A DNA stretch of 64,000 nucleotides from a virus, in the IMG/VR virus record IMGVR_UViG_3300043772_000561, positions 1 to 64,000 of that record; one strand, written 5' to 3'. A program made the position numbers and the translations under genes. Positions 24,543 to 34,200 of this stretch are shown one piece after another. Every line of letters starts with the position of its first letter. Position 1 is the first letter of the stretch. Below the pieces are notes generated by a model. The model worked only from the letters and a program-made list of their open reading frames with translations. It had not been told where the DNA came from and ran no database searches.

Positions 24543-25621
24543 TGGACTTTAATTACACACTCAGGTACAGAACATTTAATCAACTGTTAGAAGATGTCAC
24601 AGTTGATTTAAATACATTTGCTCTAGAAAATATGATAGAGCCACAGCAGTTAATTAAACTGGTGAAGAAATTAAACTATGATCTTGGTTTGAGAATCAAT
24701 CAGCAAAAAGAAGTAATTCTTGATGTGTGTCATGGTAAGGTAAAACTACCAGATGATTTCTATACATTTAACTTTGCATTTATATGTGGTCAGTTTACTG
24801 AGCATGTAGGCTATGACGGATGGGTTGGTGGTACTAATATTCAAGAAGTACCATATGTTGAAACTCCAGCTAATGTAGATGTATGTGCACCAGCTACAGT
24901 TAACTGTTCTGTATGTAATGCAAATCCATGTAATCATACTGCAGCATGTCCAGGTAATACATGTCCTACTACATGCACTCCATCTGTAATTCCTGATGCA
25001 TACAACCCACTTGCACCTTATGGTGATGTTTGTACAAGACCAAGGGTCTTTATGAACTGTAAGGGTGATAAATATGAACTTGTTCAAGTAATTAGTAACC
25101 CTGGATCTACAAGAGTCTATACACAATTGTTTCCACTAAGAATGAAGACTAGTCAGAACATAGAATGTGACTGTCCTAATCTATACTGGAATACTCCAAA
25201 TGAAGGTTGGATCAAAGGTGGGTTCCTGTTTACAACATTTGATACTGGTAAAGTATATCTTAATTATCAAGGTCAAATGGAAGATGAAGATGGTAACCTA
25301 TTAGTACCAGATCATGATCTAATTAATGAATACTATGAGTATGCATTAAAAGCAAGAATCATGGAAAACCTTTATCTAAATGGAGAAGATGTAGCACAAA
25401 GAATGCAACTCATTGAACAGAGACTAAGAGTTGCTAGAAATGCTGCACTAAGTCTTGTCAATACTCCAAACTTTAGAGAGATGGCTGATATGTGGTGGGC
25501 TAATAGAAAAGCCATGTACGGTAAATATTATTATATGTTTGAGAGTTATTCTCCAGATAATAGATACTATAGAAATAATGGTTACAATGGTGGTAATGCT
25601 ACCAATAGAAGATACATGTAA
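24542..25621 (+). CDS. Putative ring/connector tail protein with Cys-rich insert
   Basis: A 359-residue protein. The N-terminal 80 residues are helical then beta (KVKLPDDFYTFNFAF). A Cys-rich loop occupies about residues 115-145 (NCSVCNANPCNHTAACPG, then CPTTC), and the C-terminal part is helical with Tyr/Asn-rich ending. VKLPDDFY and the later helical EYYEYALKARIMENLYLNG are typical of tail tubular or ring proteins in this gene neighbourhood. The Cys loop looks like an insertion. Overlaps with both neighbours indicate co-translation. Confidence 0.55.
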   Translation: MDFNYTLRYRTFNQLLEDVTVDLNTFALENMIEPQQLIKLVKKLNYDLGLRINQQKEVILDVCHGKVKLPDDFYTFNFAFICGQFTEHVGYDGWVGGTNIQEVPYVETPANVDVCAPATVNCSVCNANPCNHTAACPGNTCPTTCTPSVIPDAYNPLAPYGDVCTRPRVFMNCKGDKYELVQVISNPGSTRVYTQLFPLRMKTSQNIECDCPNLYWNTPNEGWIKGGFLFTTFDTGKVYLNYQGQMEDEDGNLLVPDHDLINEYYEYALKARIMENLYLNGEDVAQRMQLIEQRLRVARNAALSLVNTPNFREMADMWWANRKAMYGKYYYMFESYSPDNRYYRNNGYNGGNATNRRYM

Positions 25622-28600
25622 TGGCAAAACTTCAAGATACATCTCAGAGTGTTACACACACATTTGTAAAAGGTCTTAATAAAGATTCAGATCCTTCATT
25701 TGTATCAGAAGGCATGTGGATACATGCCCGCAATGCAACTAATAATACATCAGAAGGTAATCTAGGTACTCTATCAAATGAAGCATCTAATATATTATGT
25801 GCTACAGCTGGAGCTACTATGCCTACAACTGGTGCAAATGGAGTAACAGATGTTTATATAATAGGAGCAATTCATCTCTACTCAGATAAGTGGATTATCT
25901 ATTCTGCAGGTCATGCTCTAAACGGCAAGCCTGTTATGTCAGAGATTGGTCTATTAGAAGAAGAGAGATGTATTTACAGACCTATTGTTCAAGATGAATG
26001 TTTAGGTTTTGATAAAAGATTTCTTATATCGGGGTCATCTAGAGAAAAAGAAGATTGCTCATGGCAGGTATATTGGGCTGATGGTTTAAATCCAGATAGA
26101 TTTTTAAATGTAGGAGATCCACAAACTTGGCCATCTAATGACTATCAGTGGCAGCTTAATACTATTACTAACCCTACTCCAGCTGTTTATAATACAGCAG
26201 TAAACCAGTATGTAAACTCTACAGGTGATTTAACACTATGGCCTGGTGTAGCATGGGTACAAGATTGTTCTACTAATGTGAACTGCACAACCTGTGATGA
26301 TACTAATGAACTAGATTGTGATCGCATCAGACTTGCAAGACTTGTACAAACACCATGTCTTTCTGTTCAAAGGGGTGAGTCCGGTGGAACACTCAGGAAT
26401 GGAACATACTTTGCAACTATAGCTTATCTTATTAAAGGTCAAAGAGTAACTGACTATTACTCTCCAAGTAATACTCAACCAATATATTTTCCTGATGATC
26501 TACAAGGAGCTATTACAATTAATGTAGAAGCAGATCAAGAAAACTTTGATGAGTTTGTTTTAGTAGTTGTACAGAATATTAACCAGGGTACTGTTGCAAA
26601 ACAAATTGGTACATATTCTACAAAGACTAATGTTATTGAGTTAGATCAAATAAAAGATGACCTAATAACTGTCCCACTAGAATTTCTTCCAGTTACTAAT
26701 CCAATTTATGAAACATCTGATCAGATTACAGATGTAAATAGTTACTTACTTAGAGTTGGTCCAAGAACAAGATTTGATTTTAATTACCAACCATTAGCAA
26801 ACATAATTAGAGCTAAGTGGGTATCTGTAGAATATCCTGCAGACTATTATACTAAAGGTGGTAATAAAGGAAGTTACTTAAGAGATGAGGTATATGCTTT
26901 CTTTATTCGTTGGGTTTATAATACCGGGGATAAATCGGCATCTTATCACATTCCAGGAAGACCTCCTCAAGATTATAGTTATATTCTTACAGGAACAAAT
27001 ACTACAATATCAGGTAATGAAAGAACAGATAGTATCAATGATGTAAATACTTTAACAAATAGTGATCAACTATTTGAGATGTATAATACTGCTAATACTA
27101 ATGGTGTTGCATCTATTCTTGGTACAACTACAAATGATGGTGGTACTGTAATTGCTTCTGGAGAAATGGGTTACTGGGAATCATCTGAGATATATCCAGA
27201 TAGACAACCCGAGATATGGAATTCTACTGATCACTGCTGGACTGGTTCAGATGGACATGCTAGTTATACTGATCCACAAGGAAATACTATTTACATTAAT
27301 GATCTATGTGGTCTTAATATTAGACATCATAAGTTTCCAGATAATCATTTAAATGCTAATACTCTACACTATAGACCAAGTACAGCTTCTGTACCAGGAG
27401 ACTCTAACAATCTAAATATTAGATTGATGGGTGTAGTATTTGAGAACATAGCATTGCCTAAAGATAATGATGGAAATGATATTCCAGGTATTGTAGGGTA
27501 TGAAATCTTAAGAGGTTCAAGAGAAGGTAACAGATCAATTATTGCAAAGGGTATGCTCAATAACATGAGAACCTATAAGATCAAAGGAGATGTTGCTAGA
27601 AATAGAACTGGATTATATCCTAACTATCCATTCAACTGTATTCAGTCTCCAATGAATACTGGGAACTCATCTCAAGCAAACTATCAGTTTAATGATCCAT
27701 ATATCAAACTAGATACTGGCTATAGTCAAACTGTACCTATTGAAATAAATACTTTTCATTCTCCAGATACAATGTTTAGAACTCCTTTCTTAGAAGGGAC
27801 TGAACTAAAACTATATGGTGCACTTAGTGGCTATTCATTTCAATCATTTAAGTATCCGGATGAGCATCCTAAGTTTAAGTTGATAAGTGATGCTGCTATG
27901 GGTCTAGCATTACTAATAGGTTTTGCAGAAGCACTTGTTTCACTTACAGGTAAAAAAGTAATGAGACAACCGGGTGCTAGTTTTACTACACAACCTGTTT
28001 TAAATATAATAAGTACTGGACCTGGAGTTAGTATAACAAATCCTGCAGATCCTTTTTATGAGGCTCCTGGTCAAATTGCACAAGCTTCAATTCAGAACTT
28101 AGATGTAGGTAATCCTACTGGAGCATCCTTGCCACTACCGGGTCAAGTTGCTCCATTTTTTACAAGATTAAAAAACTATTTTAGTGGTGGAAATATTATT
28201 ACTAATGTATTTGGTCTTGGAACCGGAGCTACTCTAGAAGAAATCTTTGAAGGCTTTAATTATAAAACTGGTTTTAAAGTTGGAGGTACATTTACTGCAC
28301 CAGATATTGATGTAGAATTATCTGCGGCAACATATTTGGAATCTGCTGGTAACGTATCCTTTTTTAGTGCTGTAAGTAATGTTCTAGGTGCTCTCAATAA
28401 ATTTTTCTATTACTTCTCAGAAGGTGCAGATGCAACACTTGGAGTAATCTATGCATTCATACCATTTGATCAGTATGCACTCCAAATGATATCACACGGA
28501 TTGTATGATAGTTTTTTACCACCTAGTTTTATTCAAAGAGCTTCCCAGCCCTATGTTACTAGATTAAAGATAGATGATGCTTTTTATATTAGAGGTAATA

Positions 28601-31236
28601 TACAAGAGGTTCCCTATTATCAATCTCAATGGCCTGCTGTTGTAAATAGAAGATACTCAATTAACAATCTTAAAAGATCTGACTCAGTTGTATTAAGAAC
28701 TATGAGTGGTCCATACTTCCAACCGGCATATCCTAATGGTGTAGATCTGGGTCCTAAGTTTATTTTAAATAGTGCTAATGGGTACTATGATAAGTCACTT
28801 GTGACAATGTCATATTTTGAAAATAATGCTTCTAGTCAAGGTAATGCCTGGGGTAATATTTCTGGGCCATCTTTTGATGATAGAAGTATTTCAACACCCT
28901 TCTCTCTTCCAATTGCAAGTCACTATGGTGCTATTAAAGTTAGAAAGAGAAATCAGTATGGTCAACTTGAATCTGTAAAACAGATAGCAATAACACCATG
29001 TGAGCAGAAACTAGATGATAGTTACTATGTAAATCATATATGGCCAGAGCAATACACGTGTTCAACAGGTATTCAATACACTATAAATAAAATTACACTT
29101 ACCCCAATATTCTTTGGTGGGGATACTTTTGTAAACAGATATACTGAGAAGAACTCAATGTTCTTTTTCTATGACTGGTTATATGGTCAACCTGATGGTT
29201 TTGAATTTAACTATATACTAAGACAGATGATACCAGAACCTAAGTTCTGGGTTAACTCTATTAAGTATGATATATCTGATTTTTCAAATATCCTTACTCA
29301 ATATTTTGGTGGTGGTAACCCTCCGGGAACTGGTTGGAAACCTACTCAGTTCTATTCAATGGACTTTGATGGTTTTAATTATAGAAACAATACAGCTGGA
29401 AACTATCCTGGTATTTTTAGACCAAAGGATTGTTACTTCTACTTGGCTGTTTCTTCAGTAAGAGATTTCTTTGTTGAGTCTGAGGTGCTTGTAGACTTTA
29501 GAATACAGGGTATTACAGAGTCCGAAAAATACTATGACCCATATGGATATACTGATCTTATTAGTATGTTTAATATGGATCCGCAGATTATTACTAGAGG
29601 TAATGAATACAGATATGATTACTCATTAAGTATTACAAAAGCATTTAGTCAGTACTTTTCTGCAGGTAACTTACAGAGCAGATACTACAATCCTAACATA
29701 GCCAAACTGTGTTATACTTATTTTCCTGATAGAATTATCTATTCTCTTCCACAACAACAGGAAGCAATTAAAGATAGCTGGTTTGTATTCTTAGTAAATA
29801 ATTACAAAGAATTCCAGTCTCAGATTTCAGGTGTTAAGTCAATTAATAAAAATGGTATTGTAATTACATTTAAGAACAATAGTCCGTTAATGTTTCAGGG
29901 TGTAGATACCCTACAAACAGATCTTGGTACTAAGATTACTATTGGAGATGGCGGTCTATTTAGTCAACCGGGACAGTCTGTGATTAATGCAGATCAATCT
30001 TTTGAATATGGTTCATCACAGAATAGACTATCTGTAATTTCTACTCCAGCTGGTATTTATTATATCTCACAAAACCAAGCTAAGATATTCTCACTTGGGG
30101 GCAATCTAAAAGAGATCTCTCAAATTGGTCTTAAGTGGTGGTTTAATAACTTCCTTCCATATAAGCTTACCAATGATTTTCCAGATTACCCATATCAGGA
30201 CAATCCTGTATCTGGTATTGGTTGTCAGTCTATATATGATAATGAAAACAGTATCTTATATTTTTCTAAAAGAGATTACCAACTACTAGAAAAATGGAAG
30301 TCTCCAAGTTTTACAGGTACAATTATATATGTGCCTCTAATTACTTCAGGGCCTCAAAAAGGTCAGGGTGATTATTTCCAAATAAAAAATGCTAATGGTA
30401 CTGTACAACCTGGTATATATCAACTTGGTAACCCATTATTATTTGAAGATGCATCTTGGACAATAAGTTATGACCCTAAAAATGAATTCTGGATTTCATT
30501 CCATGACTGGCATCCTGATTTAAATATGGGCACGAAAGATGTATTCCTAACTACCAAGAAAAATGGTATCTGGAAACATAATGAAGGCTGTACAAGCTTC
30601 TGTAACTTCTATGGTGATCAGTATCCTTTTGAAATAGAAATGCCAATCATCACTGGTCAAACAGTTACTACGGTTAAGTCTATTGAATATATACTAGAAT
30701 GTTATAGAAGAAGACCACAAAACTGTATTGATCAGTTCCATGTCTTAGATTATAACTTTGATAAGGCTGTAGTCTATAATTCTGAACAGGTGTCAGGATA
30801 TTTAAATCTTAATATCTTTCCTAAGAACAATGTAACCTTAAGTGAGACTTATCCTAAGGTAAATCAATCTAACTTATCTTCTTTTGATATCTTATTTAGT
30901 AAAGAAGAGAACAAGTATAGATTTAACCAGTTCTGGGATATTACAAAAGATAGATCAGAGTTTCCAGTAGGATCAGACTATCCACCAACAGGACCGGTGA
31001 TTCCAGATACAACTGTACTACAAGGTAACTATGCAGATAGAAATATTTGGTTTACTGAATCCAATGGTTATAAGAGAACTCTTAATCCAACAAACTTGGA
31101 TTACAATAAATCTGAATTACAAAGAAAGAAGTTTAGACATTACTTAAATTACTTAACTTTAATTAGAGAAGACAGTTCAGATACTAACATGATCTTAAAA
31201 ATTGTAAATAGTAAAAATCAAATATCTCTCAGATAA
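25621..31236 (+). CDS. Tail stabilisation/muzzle protein (P22 gp10-like family)
   Basis: A 1871-residue protein, overlapping the previous gene by TAATG. The N-terminus FVKGLNKDSDPSFVSEG followed by ARNATNNTSEGNLGTLSN is the hallmark of the crAss-like stabilisation protein family, whose members form the tail hub below the ring proteins. The rest is predominantly beta, with a hydrophobic helical patch near residues 750-780 (AAMGLALLIGFAEALVS) and further helical stretches around 900-960. The length is large but normal for the family. It shows no enzyme motif. Confidence 0.8.
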   Translation: MAKLQDTSQSVTHTFVKGLNKDSDPSFVSEGMWIHARNATNNTSEGNLGTLSNEASNILCATAGATMPTTGANGVTDVYIIGAIHLYSDKWIIYSAGHALNGKPVMSEIGLLEEERCIYRPIVQDECLGFDKRFLISGSSREKEDCSWQVYWADGLNPDRFLNVGDPQTWPSNDYQWQLNTITNPTPAVYNTAVNQYVNSTGDLTLWPGVAWVQDCSTNVNCTTCDDTNELDCDRIRLARLVQTPCLSVQRGESGGTLRNGTYFATIAYLIKGQRVTDYYSPSNTQPIYFPDDLQGAITINVEADQENFDEFVLVVVQNINQGTVAKQIGTYSTKTNVIELDQIKDDLITVPLEFLPVTNPIYETSDQITDVNSYLLRVGPRTRFDFNYQPLANIIRAKWVSVEYPADYYTKGGNKGSYLRDEVYAFFIRWVYNTGDKSASYHIPGRPPQDYSYILTGTNTTISGNERTDSINDVNTLTNSDQLFEMYNTANTNGVASILGTTTNDGGTVIASGEMGYWESSEIYPDRQPEIWNSTDHCWTGSDGHASYTDPQGNTIYINDLCGLNIRHHKFPDNHLNANTLHYRPSTASVPGDSNNLNIRLMGVVFENIALPKDNDGNDIPGIVGYEILRGSREGNRSIIAKGMLNNMRTYKIKGDVARNRTGLYPNYPFNCIQSPMNTGNSSQANYQFNDPYIKLDTGYSQTVPIEINTFHSPDTMFRTPFLEGTELKLYGALSGYSFQSFKYPDEHPKFKLISDAAMGLALLIGFAEALVSLTGKKVMRQPGASFTTQPVLNIISTGPGVSITNPADPFYEAPGQIAQASIQNLDVGNPTGASLPLPGQVAPFFTRLKNYFSGGNIITNVFGLGTGATLEEIFEGFNYKTGFKVGGTFTAPDIDVELSAATYLESAGNVSFFSAVSNVLGALNKFFYYFSEGADATLGVIYAFIPFDQYALQMISHGLYDSFLPPSFIQRASQPYVTRLKIDDAFYIRGNIQEVPYYQSQWPAVVNRRYSINNLKRSDSVVLRTMSGPYFQPAYPNGVDLGPKFILNSANGYYDKSLVTMSYFENNASSQGNAWGNISGPSFDDRSISTPFSLPIASHYGAIKVRKRNQYGQLESVKQIAITPCEQKLDDSYYVNHIWPEQYTCSTGIQYTINKITLTPIFFGGDTFVNRYTEKNSMFFFYDWLYGQPDGFEFNYILRQMIPEPKFWVNSIKYDISDFSNILTQYFGGGNPPGTGWKPTQFYSMDFDGFNYRNNTAGNYPGIFRPKDCYFYLAVSSVRDFFVESEVLVDFRIQGITESEKYYDPYGYTDLISMFNMDPQIITRGNEYRYDYSLSITKAFSQYFSAGNLQSRYYNPNIAKLCYTYFPDRIIYSLPQQQEAIKDSWFVFLVNNYKEFQSQISGVKSINKNGIVITFKNNSPLMFQGVDTLQTDLGTKITIGDGGLFSQPGQSVINADQSFEYGSSQNRLSVISTPAGIYYISQNQAKIFSLGGNLKEISQIGLKWWFNNFLPYKLTNDFPDYPYQDNPVSGIGCQSIYDNENSILYFSKRDYQLLEKWKSPSFTGTIIYVPLITSGPQKGQGDYFQIKNANGTVQPGIYQLGNPLLFEDASWTISYDPKNEFWISFHDWHPDLNMGTKDVFLTTKKNGIWKHNEGCTSFCNFYGDQYPFEIEMPIITGQTVTTVKSIEYILECYRRRPQNCIDQFHVLDYNFDKAVVYNSEQVSGYLNLNIFPKNNVTLSETYPKVNQSNLSSFDILFSKEENKYRFNQFWDITKDRSEFPVGSDYPPTGPVIPDTTVLQGNYADRNIWFTESNGYKRTLNPTNLDYNKSELQRKKFRHYLNYLTLIREDSSDTNMILKIVNSKNQISLR

Positions 31237-34200
31237 TGGGTAACAAAAAAGTATTAAGCAAAGCTACTAGAGAGTTAAATAAGACTAAGAGATTTGCTAC
31301 ACCTAAAAATATTATTGAAGATCCAAGAGGACAATGGGCACACCCGGGTGAGATAACAAGAATTCCATCTGACAAAATTACAATGCAGGGTGTACCATAT
31401 CCTGTTATGGCATACCCTAATATGGGAGAACCACAGATGATGTATCCTGGTGGTGAGTATACTTTTCCAGGTGCAGATTATGTGGATGAGTATCCTGAAC
31501 TTAAGAAGGGTGGTACACCTAAGAGTTTGGTTAAAATGCCAAAGCCAAGTAAAAAAGGTCTAGCATCTAAAAAATTTTCAAGGAGTCTGGAAGCTACTAA
31601 TAGATTATTTACTGAGAACCCACTATTTTCAAAACCCAAGTCTAAGAAAAGAAAAGTATTTGATCCTAATGCTCAGTACCAAGATGGTGGTGTAATGTCC
31701 CAAGAAGAAATAGATGCTGCTAATAATGCTATGATGAAAGCAAGATTGGCATATGCTCAAATGCATGATAATCCTGCTGCTCAGAGAATGGTAGTTGCAC
31801 CGGACCAACCTTATGACTTTGGTGACGGTATGATAGGAACTCATTTTATGGCATCTATGGATAACTATGCAGTACCATTAATACAAGATGTTAATGGTCA
31901 ACTTATGCTTGGTGATTTTGGTCCAGAGTCTGCAGAAGCTATAAGATTTGACAATCCTGAAGATGCAATGTACTTTGCAGAAAATTATAAACAGATAACT
32001 CCAGATGAGTCTTATAGAAAAGAAAATCCAGAAGAAGACTATATAGAAGCAGAGCTTACAGAAGAAGAAATAGAGGAGTATAGAAAAGGTGGTTTTATTA
32101 TTGATGAATATCCTGATGGTGGGCAAATTTATACATATGCTGGAAATCCAAATGCTTCATATAAAAAGATAGGTAATCAATGGTATATTAGTAATAAGAG
32201 CACAGGCAATAATTTTATACCAATAAATGATCCTGAGGGTAAAAGAGCAGCTGAATTAAATAAGAATGCTGTTGCTCTTTTTCCTGGACAACCAAAACCA
32301 GTTGAAGAAATAAGACCAGTTCAAGGTGCACCTAAACCAGTAATTAATCAAACTGTTTGGGAAAATGCAGCAGGTACAAGTCAGAAAAATGCAATTGCTA
32401 GAGAAAAACAATTACAAGGATTAAAAAATTCTGTTGTACTTGCTGATCAAGAATTAGCAAAAAAAATAGAATCTCAAAAGGCCGCTAGTATAGCTGCCTA
32501 TGAAAATCAAATGACTCAAAATATGCAGCATGAACAACCATTAGATATGATGGATTGGTTATGGCAAGTTGCTGCTTTTGGGCCTACAGTTGCGCCTGGA
32601 GCATGGACTGCTGCTGAAACAGTTGGTAGTGCAGCATTACCGTATCTTCAAACTGCATTTAATACTTCATTACCTGGTATGAGTGGAATAGCAGGAGCTA
32701 CCTATGGTAATGCCCTGGCTTCTGGTTTTGCAGGAGATGCAATAGTAAATAGATTACTTCCTGCTCCAGGAAAAATACAAGAAGGTAAATATGGTGAAGC
32801 CGCTGCAGATGTGGCAACAGGTGTATTAGATTTATGGGGAGCTAATATGTTAAGTCCTTTATATCAAGGAACAAAAACTACAGCATCTGAACTTGGAAGA
32901 TTTATAGGTACAAAAGAAGGATTACTTTCTAATGCTTATAAAGTAAATCCATTTGCAAATAAAATTCCTTTTTTAAATTTACCAAAAGAAGGAGAACTTA
33001 TAAAACATCCATTTATTCCTAATCAATATAACAAAATAGAAAATTTATCAAATAAAGTAGATTATTTTCATTTAAAAGCTGATCCAGATAATTTACCATA
33101 TATAGCAGCTCAAAATACAAGTAGATGGCATGAACTTAATAATGATTCTAGATTTTTTATAAAAAGAACAGATACTCAACCTCAGGCTATAATTGATAGC
33201 CCTAGATATTTTGGAGAAGATTTGACAGATCCTGATAAATTATCAATACCATTAAAGTATCTAGATGAATTTAGATTACAAGAAAATATAAGCAACAAAC
33301 CACATTGGTTAAAAGGATATCCAGAAGTTCCAAGAGAATTACCAGGATCTCCAAATTCATCAGATGAAATTTTAAAATCTGGTTTTGATAGAAACTTTTT
33401 AACTAGACCATTAACTCCTTTTACTAAAAATGAATTAACAAGTATTCCTAATAAAAATTTAAAATATAGAAAAATTGGCAATAAAGCTGGATTACAAGAT
33501 TTAATTAACAAAGGTGGGGCACAAGCTCCTGCACCAATGAGAATGAAATCAGGATTAACAGTGGATACACCATTTTTTGGAATGGGAAAAAAACCTGATG
33601 AAAATTATAAAGGTTTATTTGCAGTTGAGTTAAAGCCTGATAATTCTAATTACACCTGGTCATCAAGAGTTGCTGGAACAGATAATTATGGTGTAGCACC
33701 ATTTGATAAAGTTACAGGTAGGTCTATTAAAAATGTTCCTCTTGAAGATTTAAATGTTTATAGAAAAAAATTCTTAAGCAATAACTATAGAAAACTAGAT
33801 CCGGATAATTTAGAAGAAGGTTTAAAATATGCTAATGCTCAACAATATGCAGAGGCTGCTTATAAATGGGGAGCAAGAGGATTAGCTGCTGATCAATTGT
33901 TTAATGAAGGAGAGTACAGAAAAAAGTTACAAGATATAATATCTAATAACTTTATAGATTATAAACAAGAAGGTGGAGAACCTAAGCGTAAGAAAACACA
34001 GTTTCAACCGGGAACATATGATCCAAATGAAACTGCAGGTTACATACTAGATGAACAAGAAGTTGTTGTTCAAGGTAAACTTACTAATTGGGGTAAAGCT
34101 GCAAGAGATTATAAAAAAAGACACCCTGAAGAAGAATTTATTAATAAAAAGAAAAAACAGTACTTAAAAAATAATAAAAATCTTATTATAGATAAGTGGG

